This document shows, piece after piece, positions 23,764 through 33,775 of a stretch of 64,000 nucleotides of DNA; within the stretch, counting starts at the first letter, position 1, and every line of letters starts with the position of its first letter. Under the pieces are notes generated by a model, which was not told the origin of the DNA, ran no database searches, and saw only the letters and a list, made by a program, of their open reading frames with translations. The stretch is taken from assembly GCA_965153455.1 (NCBI GenBank), contig OZ234500.1:6138001-6202000 (forward strand), given 5' to 3'. Source of the DNA: Sphagnum compactum (taxonomy: Eukaryota; Bryophyta; Sphagnopsida; Sphagnales). A program made the translations under genes and the position numbers.

Positions 23764-26700
23764 ATGGCGCCTCGTTTGACTTCCTCGTCTGGGCCTCTGT
23801 CTCCGACTGTCAAAGAGAACAAGAGTCCACGACTAGGTTTAAGCAGCGGCTTCAATCGATCCAGCTCTCTCCGCCGTGTTGTGGTGAAGCCGCTTGGAGA
23901 GCACAAAGCTGACAATTGCTCACCGAACAACCCTAACTCACCGCAACAGGAACAGAAAACGCCAAAGGATGAGGCAAAGGTGTCACATGAAGAAGACAAG
24001 CCTTCGAAAGCTGATGACAATGGAGGATCAAGAGGAAAACATTCTTCATTGGCAAGGGACATTCTCTCAAGGAGGATTGGAGGTAACAACATCCATGGAC
24101 CTTGCTCCTTGGGGACAACATTAAAGGTGGATGTTCCAAGACATGGGGTTTTAGAGCTTACCTCAAGGGATTCCTCTTTAGGAGGGAGTTCCTTAAAGAG
24201 AAGCTCTCAACCAAAAGCCACGAGACATAGTGGCAGGAAGGTGGGCTCTGGTAATTCTAAGTCAAAAGGGGACACTGAAGGACTGAGTGCTTGCAAGAAG
24301 CATATTTCTTTTCCCACACCTCTTGTTAAGGATAGTCCTAAGAAACAGAAGTTAAGCAGTGTGAAGAGTTTCAAGGGCAGTGCAGACAGCCTCAATGAAC
24401 GGTTTGCTGTGCAGTCAACAACACTACCTGTGCTGGTAAACAAGGGGAACGTTCTAGTAGATGCAAAGACTCCCTGTGTGCCACATGAATCAACTTCCCC
24501 AGAGTTTGTCAAGTGCTCAGTAAAGCCTTCAAGCTCGACAATAGTGAAGACTAGTCAAGTTGATCTCTATAAGCAACTTGCAACATTCAAGGAACCAGTG
24601 ACAACTCCAGCATTCAAGAGACATGTTGGCGTGGATGTTGCCACAGGAGACTTGTTTGGTAAGGATTTGGAGACAAGTGATGAAAATGATAAGGTGATGA
24701 TGATGCTCCCACAGCCATCACTGTCTCCAGAAGTGAAAAGGCGTGGTGGTCTTCCTGTTGCAAGTGGTAGCCTTAGTGGTGGTGCTGCCAACAAGGATGA
24801 TATCAGAACAGAGGACACACCTCCACCATTGCCAACTAACTCCCCTGAGTTTGTGAAGCGTGGCTTGGTTCTTGCAGCTGGTGGTTGTTTTGGTGCAGGT
24901 CCAATTGCGGGACCTGAGGGGGTGGGATTAGTCCGAGACAGACGCAAGTGTAAACCTCGAGGCATCTTGACCATTGATGGAGACAGCCTGGGTAGCTCTG
25001 GCAGCTCTGGAAGCAGCTCAGAGCTTCAGTCTTTCCAGATGATGTCTGTACCAGCCATGGCATCTGTGGAATGGATGGTTGGTGATGAGCATGCAAGCCA
25101 GAGTCTTCAACATCCAAGGCTGGATCATCATATTGAATCTTGTGCGCTGAATACCGTGCTCACATCTGCTATGTCTGATGTGGTAAGATTTGAAGACCAG
25201 GATGCTCTCTTTGGGGCAGAGCCAGAGGATAACAACAACTACACATTTACAGGGAAAGATGGGTGCCTTAATCAGTCAACCAGGCCACAAACCGCAGAGA
25301 GTTCAGGGCTAAGTCTTGCAGGGCTTTCACTGTCAGGTAGTAAAAGACAGACACCTCCACTGAGTGCTAGAGCCAGTGCATCACCAGTTCTGCGTGGAGA
25401 TTTCATGAGACAGTCTTTAACATTCACACCAGCAGCCAGTAGGCTTGCCACATCTGCAATATTGAGGCCAATGGAGGAGATTCTATCCAGTCCAGAGTCC
25501 ATGGCGTGGTCTCCAACACCTTCTCCAGATTCTCTCAGAGAAGAAACCTCACCCCCATTGCATCAATGTGACATAAGCATGGTGGATTCTGAAGCAACAG
25601 GTCAGGAGTACATGAATAATTCTGGTACAGGCTTGAGTGAGGAATTTGTAGGTGATGGTGAGCTCCTTAGCTCTCATGTTGAGAACACATTGCACACCTC
25701 TTTCAGGACCGGTCTCCAGGAGGCTGAACCATCTTCCTCTGGTTTTTGTCATCAGGAACCCGTTTATCTATCATCTCAAACACTGCACTGTGCTGTTAGC
25801 TGTCCTTATTCTACAGTCTCTCCGCCTTTAGCAAAGACAGATGGGCTCAAGTGTGGAAGTACAAGTGAAACAAACAGTGGTGGTCAGAGTCCACTATGTG
25901 AGCTACTAGACAGTAAGGATGGAGGATTTGAATTCCAGTCCCCTTTAACAGACGTTGAGATATCACTGCCAAAACCCATACTGCCATATATGAATTCGTC
26001 ACCAATGAGTAGTGAGGCAGATACAGTCTTGGGTGCATCCCCTAGCAATTTGAGTATTGGTGGTTTTTCTGGGAGCATCTCCAGGATAAATACTCCAGGT
26101 TCGGGTGCATCTGTAGAGTCACACCATGTGCCTCTAGTGGAAGAGGCTAATGAATGCTCTTTGAGGGGAACTGCTTGTAGTTTGCAGAGTTGGCGAGTCA
26201 GTGCTTCTGATGTCTCCTCAGACAGAAGGGAACAAGGTGAGGATGGAAATAATAACTACTCAAAGCTCTACAGTGGTCTTCAAACACATCTGAGACAGAG
26301 CAAACAATTTCAGTCTGAAGATGAGATACTATGGATGCACCAGAAAGAAATTGACTGGAGGGTAAGACTTTTGTTCAATCTCTTTTTGATCACGGTTATT
26401 CTGGGTGCTGTTTACTTGTGCAGTTCTGTGAAGGCTAACTTCTTTCATGGCTGATTGTTCTGATCTTATATTGTCATTTTTACCTTATCGGGAAAATGTT
26501 TCAGATATTTAGACTTAAATGTATGAGGAAAATGCATGTCAATTTTGTCAAGGTGTTGGTGACCTTTTGCCTTGATGTCTACATTCAATTATGCTTCTCC
26601 ATGATCTGTGTCTGGCTGGCTGTGGGTGGTCAGCCTTCAAGTAATTGGTGATTTCTTTCTTTTCTCCAGTGTTTAGTACAAAGAAGACAAGCAATGCATC

Positions 26701-27667
26701 TTCAAAGTGATTCAAAACATTGAGCACATTCAATGCAGGGACTGCATGATTCATCAGAAGATAAATTGGAAAAAAAGTTGGTGGCAGAGGCTCAACGTAA
26801 AAGATTTGAGTGGGAAATTGCTCAGGTAAAGTACCTGCTTTGAAGCTTTGCTGTATTGCTCCTGCTTCAAAATGTTTGTTAGAATTCATAGACATGACAT
26901 CCAATGTCACAAAGTCTAGGTGCAAGGCCTTTCTAGTTTAATGCTGTCCTCGAGTTGTTCATCAGGCATCACAAGCAACTTGTCTCGAATGCAGTCTTGC
27001 ATATGTAGTAGGGGGGGATTCTGTCCTGATAAGAATTCAAAAGCATAAGTCAGGAATTGATTGTTGCAGAAGTGTGGGTGCTTGTGTGGGGTGCAGATGC
27101 AGAGGTTTTGACCTAGAATTCTGAAAGGTGAGGACAGATGGACTGGGTAGCAGCAGGCAGGAGACAGAGAAGACAATGCATACATAGTCAACTACTGTAA
27201 ATGTGTGCTTTGCCTGAGCAATGTTTTGGGAAAACTGACTCAACTCACACAGGCAGAAGAAACAGAAGCAGCAGGGAATTGAGTATTTACATAATGGAGC
27301 CCATTTGGGTATCAGTGCACATCCATCAGGCAGCTTCTACAACTTCACTAGTCAAAATGGGTGAGCTTCCCTGTTGTCCCAGCTTCATTTGTGTATGGCA
27401 CCAAATTATGTCTTTATGCTTAAAGATGTTTGTGGACAATGGCTGCTATATTCCTACTAAATGTCAGATATCTATGCATCAGATTCTACTGCTTGAGATA
27501 CTTCAACAGCAAGAAAAATACAAGCAGCACTGTGTGCTGAAAGGTCTGCTCATCATAACAATCAGGAGGGGTGGAGGGTTGTTTGCAGTCTTGCATCTGC
27601 ACCTGCAGTTGGTGCAGCACTGGTTCCAGATGTTTCCAATTACCTACCAGCGTTGGATCCCCATTGA
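23764..27667 (+). CDS. Long Ser/Pro-rich plant protein with C-terminal coiled coil, unknown family
   Basis: Exon 1 (23764-26361, 866 codons) starts at ATGGCGCCTCG; two GTG codons just upstream are in frame but non-standard. It is basic at the N-terminus and otherwise Ser/Thr/Pro-rich and probably disordered. SPEFVK-type motifs recur near residues 245, 280, 320 and 360, and AWSPTPSPDS lies near residue 583. The open frame continues to a TGA at 26454 through a hydrophobic segment, but AGG|GTAAGA at 26361/26362 is a strong donor. Further blocks fit in phase. 26739-26825 (after TGCAG) encodes GLHDSSEDKLEKKLVAEAQR and KRFEWEIAQ, clearly coiled-coil-like. 27257-27360 begins KKQKQQGIEYLHNG. 27514-27667 ends VPDVSNYLPALDPH and a stop. 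Exon 2 is well supported, exon 3 fairly, exon 4 weakly (AAG acceptor). Function unknown; not assigned to any named family. Confidence 0.7.
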
Positions 27668-28785
27668 CTGATCAGGTACAACTGGAGAAACGACCAGGAT
27701 AACAGGTAGTGTACAATTGGACAAAACACTACAAGAGGTTATGCATCTCACAAGGATGCTGTGGATGCCAATTTCTACAATTACTGTATGGCTGACATGG
27801 AAAAAGTGAAAGCTGCAACCCTGAAATTTGGGGTGAGTTAGACAAGAATATCTAGCTGTACAAGTGATATACATAATGTCATTCAGAGCTTCACCTTGCT
27901 ATATATTGCTGTTGATTCAGAGTTATGTAAGTGTTGGCCCTTTTTCTGAAGATAGAGAGAGGTTGTATAGCAGTGATGAGGAAGATTGGTTATAAATGGG
28001 TATTCATGCACATCAGAGTCAGTAAAATGTGAACAATCAATCTCCCTGCACTTATTTTGGTGGGTTTATATCACTCTGCGTGTTACAATCTCCAATTGTT
28101 TTGCGCTGCTGTGATGGGAGTCGAAGTTTCCTGCTTTCAGTTGCTATCTGTCTATGCAGGAAAAATGTCTGAATTGGTTCCATTATTAGCTGCTACACCG
28201 ACCTTTGTTCAATTTGGCAACCATGTGCTCTGCAGCGATGTATTCTCAGACCATTTGCAGCCACAGCATTTGCTTTGGCACTTGCTGTGATCGGAGGGTC
28301 CAAGGTCATTCTCCATTGTTTCCAACAAAGCTGCTGTGGGGATTTTGAGTTTGAGATACTAATCATGGCCTTATTCCCCTTGTTCTTTTCTAATATCCAG
28401 TGCCACAAAACAAGGAGTTTTATACAGAGGTGGTGGTATGAGGTAGAATCTTCTGCTGGAATGAAGGGGCAATGCTTCTGTGCTTCCATAACAAGAGAGC
28501 CATCAAATCTGTGCATGCTTTGCAGGTTTCAGCTGGGGTGACAAGATATGTATTAGTAAGAATGTATTGCAATAACCTTCTACTAGACATGAATCAACTT
28601 AAGTAACCATTACTCATGTTAAGGTGACAAGCATAACAAAACTTTTACGTGATAGATCTAGTAATTGTAGAATGTTATAAATGTATGTCTCATGGACAAA
28701 ATTTGAAGCAATCATTTTCAATTTGGAATCATTGTCACCAAACTTTCTTGTGCAGGCACCTTGTGCTCCATAAGATCATGCCTTC
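27668..28785. other. Moderate-GC region, possible 3' UTR, no supported gene
   Basis: Short protein-like stretches occur (for example KDAVDANFYNYCMADMEKVK near 27740-27815, followed by a GGTGAG donor-like word), but no coherent exon series could be built. It may hold the 3' UTR of the upstream gene or worn-out exons. Confidence 0.3.
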
Positions 28786-29202
28786 TCAAGGGCAGGTGGC
28801 ATAAATGTACATGGAGGCTGGGGCAATCCCTATTGCAAATAGTGCCCCTATTAATTGTTGCATTTTAACATATGTGGGGAGTGATGATGGTTTTGAAAAT
28901 GTGAATGACGCGGATAATAGCAGCTGAAGCCAAAATAGGATGACATTAGTGGCATGAGAGAAAACCTTGTCACCATGCAACTTAAAAATTTGTTCTAAAA
29001 TGAACTTGTGTGATTCATAAGTGTTGTCCACTATGTTCCCCTTAAAAACATGATTGCTACCACATTTCAGTGAGGAAGGAATGTCCACTTGCAGAAGAAA
29101 ACACAGGTTGTGGACATGGCTAGTTCCACCCAATGACAATTTGAGTGGAAACTTATGGTGGATGATGGGGACAATGTTTTCTAGTAGCAATTTGGAAGCC
29201 AC
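28786..29202 (-). CDS. Unrecognised 138-codon open frame
   Basis: An uninterrupted minus-strand frame of 138 codons in AT-rich sequence is longer than expected by chance. It begins near ASKLLLENIVPIIHHKFPLK and contains LSLGGTSHVHNLCFLLQVD, and has hydrophobic segments near its C-terminal end. One TGA upstream separates it from PNLKWMHE in the same frame, which suggests the remains of a longer ORF. No family was recognised; a transposon ORF is as likely as a gene. Confidence 0.25.
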   Translation of the reverse strand: MASKLLLENIVPIIHHKFPLKLSLGGTSHVHNLCFLLQVDIPSSLKCGSNHVFKGNIVDNTYESHKFILEQIFKLHGDKVFSHATNVILFWLQLLLSASFTFSKPSSLPTYVKMQQLIGALFAIGIAPASMYIYATCP

Positions 29203-30636
29203 TCACTCATGCATCCACTTCAAATTAGGGGGTCAACAAAGCCACTATTTGCATGAGAACCCCCACTATTGGGGAGGCCACCATTGAAATGGTGAGTGGG
29301 TGGGCTATCATCCTTGTATGAAAGGATGAAACCTTTGAGAAAGGTGTTATAATGGGTGGAAAATGAATAATTTTTGAAAATGAGAAAAAGATAACTTGTA
29401 AAAAGGTGAGGAGCTAGAGTCATGCATAATCAACAAGGAGGTGATTATATTGCAATTTCAAACCAAATTGACTTCACCACGACATGACCCCTCTACGGAA
29501 GCACTACTCCCCTTCTAATATGCTTTGTAATTCATTGTGGGAGTGACAAGTTGATCAAATTTTCTTGAAATTTTCAAAAGTGAGAATATTGAAATTCTAA
29601 AGTTTTAACTCTTGAAACTTTGAAAGCTCATAACATAATCAAAACATATTTGATTGAGACAATCTAAAGCTTGATCTTAAAACCATTGAAAAGCACTTTC
29701 CAATTTTACATCAACATTGTCAATTGAACATCAAATTGATCCTAAAACTTAGGATCTCAATGATATATATATATATATATATATATATAAGAGGAACAAT
29801 ATGGAAATTTTTTCACCTTTGAACCATGTTTTTTTAAAAATGTATCATGCAAATGTCCAATGTCCAGCTAAGAAGGAAATGATAATTTCATTTTTGAGAA
29901 TTAAAAGAATTTCCCTCCTCAAGGAAACAATGACCCCTGAAGGAAAAAAAAGAGAAAAGAAAAAGAAAAGGCACACACGTAGGTAGCTTCTCGGTCATTC
30001 CCATGTGGAAACCACACCCGGCGAAAATCCGGGCTACCCTTGGGGGATTCACTGGGCGGGAAAAAATCGCGCTTTCCCTTGATACCACAGAGAACCTCTA
30101 CGTTGGGTCTAATATCTACACCTGTTGTAGATTCTGATTGACTCCAGTTATCTATACGTGTTGTAGATATCAGGTACCCGACAAGGATGGCGCTCGTCCT
30201 TTTGCGGCAAAGCTCCGGCAACAGAAGAGGGCGCGAGGAAGAACGCAGGAGAGGAAGGAGACGGCACGGAGAGAGACAGGGGAGGGAGAGGGAGATCTCG
30301 GAGCTTAGAATGTTTTCTGGGTTGAAGGAACGATCTGTTTCAGTGAGTTCTTGAACGGAGTTTTCTGCTACTGTACACCGAAAAAAAATTTCGAGCAACG
30401 ATTGTTTGCAGAAGCGTCTGAGGAGGGTTCTTTCTGGACTTGGGAGTCTTGAGGGTGTTTTCTGCAAACAACAGAGAAGCCGCAGTTATCTCGGAGATTT
30501 TTATTTTTTTTTGTTGCTGAGGGAGATCAATTGTTGCCATTTATCTCGGTGTTCTTTTTTCCATCTGATGTATTAAGGGGGGAGACTGCAAGTGGTTTTG
30601 AAGGGCGCATATGATCCTGTGATATTTTTTCTGAGG
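29203..30636 (+). promoter_or_regulatory. Spacer, then upstream region and leader of MinE
   Basis: AT-rich with a (TA)n tract at 29763-29790 until about 29950, then GC-rich and purine-rich. The MinE leader probably lies in the last few hundred bases. Near 30109-30172 two imperfect palindromes occur (ATCTACA..TGTAGAT and ATCTATA..TGTAGAT). The long minus-strand open frame over 29919-30467 is low-complexity antisense of this leader. Confidence 0.35.
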
Positions 30637-32125
30637 ATGTGTAGCGTGGGACAGAGTACTGTCAGTGCCCAGTGCCTCAAGACGCTTCTTCCTGGAGGAG
30701 CTTTTCTTCCCCCTGCTGCATTCAAGGTACGTTTTCTGTCTGTCAAAGATCATGATGATATTGTCTCTCTGAACACGACATTTACAACGTTCACGAGAGA
30801 TAGAAAAGCCTGTTCCTGCATCCATCCCTTCTTGTGAAAGAAACCTTTGAGGCAGTCATTGTACTGTGTTTTTAGTTTTTTCGGAAACATTTCCGCTTCA
30901 AGGCCAGTGGTTAGGGTTTATGACCACTTTGCTCCAAGATGTCTGTGGGTTCAAATTCCACTATGCTGTAACTTTGCCTGCAATCAAGAATCGGCTGCAT
31001 TAGAGGTTTGCTATGTCATCCAGTTGATTCGAGTATGGCAGTCTAGGTGCATCATATTGCTTGGTGCGAGAAGATTAGGGCAATGTGATGGCCCTGCTTA
31101 TGGCCAGTGACAATCGTGCACAGCCAAAGTGGAACGAGTAACTTGAAGGCATCTTGTCATGCTGGCTCATGCCACAGCATATTTCTTCTGTGATATGTCA
31201 GAGTCCACAGGGAATTGGCCACATTAGAGGTTTGCTATGTCAACCAGTTTGTTCAGAGTATGGGAGTCTAGGGGCATCCAATTGCTTGGTGTGAGAAGAT
31301 TAGGATGAGATGTGATGGCCCTGCTTATGGCCAGTGATGATTCTGCACATCCAAAATGGAACAAGTAGCTTGAAGCAGTCTTGTCATGCTGGGTTATGCC
31401 ACAGCATATTTCTTCTGCGGCATGTCGGAGTCCTATTCACTTGTATTTGGGGTTTTCTCCTGGAATCCAGTGTGATAGATTTTTGTACTTGGCAGGTTAG
31501 CACAAAACCATGCTGCATGAAATTGGTTAAGGAGCAATATGTGGGCCAAAGCTTTCTGGCATCAAAAGGGTTGAGGCAAAGGATAGAGAGCTTAGATCAT
31601 GATCAAAAGAGGAGACTGCAGCCATGCTATGCACAACTCGGTGGTACAGACACACCTGAGATATCAATTACAAGCAATGGGCAAAGTTTTGTGACCAATG
31701 GTGACACTGAGGAGGGTTTCTTTGTGCGACTGAAGAGGGCCTGGCAAGTGCTGTTTCCTTCCAAAACCAAGTCATCTTCCAATGCAGAAGTTGCAAAACA
31801 GCGCCTCAAGATGATACTGATCTCAGATCGGTGCTCTGTAAATGATGAGGCCAAAAGGAAAATTGTGAACAACATTGTGGGTGCACTTTCAGATTTTGTG
31901 GAGATTGAGTCAGAGGAGAAAGTGCAGCTCAATGTTAGTTCTGACCTCAAACTGGGAACAGTGTATTCTGTGACAGTTCCTGTGCGGCGGGTGAAACCTG
32001 AGTATCAGTCTTACAGCAATGAGCTGGTTAACAAGGAGTTCATGACTGTTGATTACCTCGATGATGACAGCCATTTTAAGATGCTTGGCATACACCTTGA
32101 CAGTCCTGACCACTCAAATGAGTAG
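30637..32125 (+). CDS. MinE: Chloroplast division-site factor MinE, two exons, complete
   Basis: Plastid homologue of bacterial MinE, which with MinD places the FtsZ ring at mid-plastid. Exon 1 is 30637-30726 (30 residues, Ser/Ala/Leu-rich, ending TTCAAG|GTACG) and fits the start of a chloroplast transit peptide. Exon 2 is 31496-32125 after GGCAG, phase 0. The product is 239 residues, close to known plant MinE (about 230). The conserved part begins at residue 105: FFVRLKRAWQVLFP (membrane-targeting helix), AEVAKQRLKMILISDRC (MinD-binding segment), EAKRKIVNNIVGALSDFVEI and TVYSVTVPVRRVKPEY (dimer-fold strands). The acidic C-terminal tail after residue 205 is plant-specific. The in-frame GTG at 30592 was rejected as the start. 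The gene sits alone; exon 2 is not interrupted. Confidence 0.92.
30895..30985 (+). repeat. tRNA-derived SINE-like head inside the MinE intron
   Basis: AAGGCCAGTGGTTAG (A-box-like) at about 30900 is followed after roughly 35 bp by GGGTTCAAATTCC (B box, 30947-30959). The B box forms a paired T arm GTGGG/TCCAC with a seven-base loop. The rest does not fold as a full tRNA. Together with the similar minus-strand fragment at 1090-1133, this suggests a SINE family. The 3' limit of the element is uncertain. Confidence 0.5.
30993..31433 (+). repeat. Tandem duplication of about 220 bp in the MinE intron
   Basis: Unit 1 (30993-31206) and unit 2 (31217-31433) match along their length with an offset of 224 bp. 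Both start near CATTAGAGGTTTGCTATGTC, share GATGGCCCTGCTTATGGCCA and CCACAGCATATTTCTTCTG, and end at GGAGTCC or GAGTCC. Scattered substitutions show it is not very recent. It lies 3' of the SINE-like head and wholly inside the intron. Confidence 0.88.
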
Positions 32126-33334
32126 AGCTTGAGGAGTCCTATGTTTGTGAAATCACAAATGACTCAGCTAGTTTGCCATTTTAACAACTTAGAATGCTCC
32201 TCTTGTTTTTGTACGGTCTGATGAAGTATTTCTATCTGGACTCATCTCCATTGGAACAGTTGGATTCAAAAAAATTTACCATGTTGACAAGGATACATGC
32301 ACAGCTCTCCAGTTCAGAAAATTCCATGAATCTGTAAAAATTCCATGAATCTGCAGAGTTTGCCTGTTTAATCTGATCTGTAGCAACTCCTGCACCATCC
32401 TTGGTTGGTTTATGACTCTCCTTTCTTCACTGTTACCAGACATTACAAGGGGTTGCAGCAACATATGAGTGGTTGTTTTGAGAATTGTGTGACAGAAGTC
32501 TCCCATCAATTCTGATGAGACTTTTTGTCTAGTTTATCTTGGTCATGCTGTTCAGGTACCTTCAGTACCCTCTTCAAGTGGGATTCACCTTAAACTTCAA
32601 GGCAGCTTTAGTGCATGAGCCCCTTGCTAATCAGTGACTTATCATGATTGCTTATATGTAATTGAGAGTGTAAAATAGGGAATAGGCAAGAGGGAAGCAG
32701 CTATGCATGGGTTCACTCAACTGTTTTGCCTGTATGGTACAACACAGTTTGAGGTTGTAGCATAAAGAGAGGGAGAGAGATTAATGGAAATTTTAAATGA
32801 TGTTTTGCAACACACTAATGCACGACCAAGTGGGTGGTGACAGTGATTGGTACAAGGTGACCTAATTCACCTGACAACAAATCTCTCCAAAAGTGCACAT
32901 TTCAGGAGAGCTTGAAATGGCTGAGAAGTGGATGGTGATCAACAGACTCATCAGGGTCCAGGGAACATGTAACAGGAGATACTGTGGCAGACCATCATGG
33001 AGGTTCCAAGACTTGGCTACTGTTTGTTTCCAATGGACCCACATTTTGTGCACTTCAAGTTTTTGTGTGTAAGCCAGTTGGTTAGAAGATGGTGATAGAT
33101 GTGGTGTTTAAGTCAGTGGAATGGGGAAAGGAGTTGAGCTAGTCATTGTGGCGTTGTGAACTGATGCAGGATAAACGGTAGGCAATGAGCAGAGATAATT
33201 AATGTAGTCATTCCAGCCTGCCATCAGTGGACAACAATTTTGTAAGATTTCTGAACCCTTTGTCTCTTGAAAATTTATTCAAGCTAAAACAATGCATTTC
33301 ACCCTTTTGCATTTCTGACAATGGTAGTGACAAC
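32126..33334. other. MinE 3' flank, no gene recognised
   Basis: The first part is the probable MinE 3' UTR. No further exon or family-like frame was recognised up to the subtilase fragment. Confidence 0.4.
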
Positions 33335-33349
33335 CAGGCAGGAAACTAC

Positions 33350-33775
33350 CTGTATCAAAGACAAGCGCAGGATCAATCGCTGATGTAGGGTTTACTGCTT
33401 CCATGCCAAGATCAAATGGTGAGCCAGGCCCAATAGTAACAGGAGAATTGGAGACAGGAGATTGAGCAAGAAGCAGACCACCCTTGTTTTCTACTGCAAA
33501 AGCAGATGTAACGCAGGCTGAGTGTATAGCAGATGGGCTCCATGATGGGTGCTTTTGCTTGAACTCGGTAGGAATGCCTTGGTGCTGCCATGTTAAGTTC
33601 CTCACAGAAGGGCAAATGTTGTACTTGATGGTTTTCTGTGGGAAGTATGGTTAGAAATGGCAGATATGCCAATGCTTTCTTCATGTGAATGGTAAAGCTG
33701 GACAACAATGTGACTTGGTGGAGATGTGATGTGCTTACCTTGGACAAGTCCGTCATTCACAAACCAGACCTTTTT
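33350..33775 (-). pseudogene. Broken subtilase fragment with introns retained
   Basis: On the minus strand this corresponds to the end of exon 8 and all of exon 9 of the intact subtilase at 57.6-62.1 kb. CTTGTCCAAG|GTAAGC (donor, exon end 33739) equals the intact TTTCCAAG|GTAAGT. A 103-bp intron ends CCCACAG. The next block (33350-33635) keeps HPSWSPSAIHSACVTSAFAV, SPFDLGMEAVNP and TSAIDPALVFDTG, against [26 protein letters not shown] and [13 protein letters not shown] in the intact copy, and ends at a GT donor in the same place. The region of the catalytic Ser (SGTSMATPH) is ruined by a deletion and frameshift. Exon 10 and exons before 8 were not found. Retained introns mean duplication at DNA level, not retroposition. 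Confidence 0.85.

Noticed and set aside
23742-26078. Several minus-strand frames of 65-135 codons
   Set aside because: All lie opposite the long exon and mirror its codon pattern; they are shadows.
26362-26454. C-terminal transmembrane segment of the long Ser/Pro-rich protein
   Set aside because: It follows a strong GTAAGA donor, is T-rich like an intron, and an in-phase coiled-coil exon exists downstream; not annotated as an anchor.
29919-30467. 182-codon minus-strand open frame
   Set aside because: Low-complexity antisense of the GC-rich MinE upstream region (Arg/Ser/Leu runs from purine tracts); no family resemblance or splice context.
30592-30636. Earlier MinE start
   Set aside because: The in-frame codon is GTG, not ATG; the ATG at 30637 gives a normal transit-peptide start.
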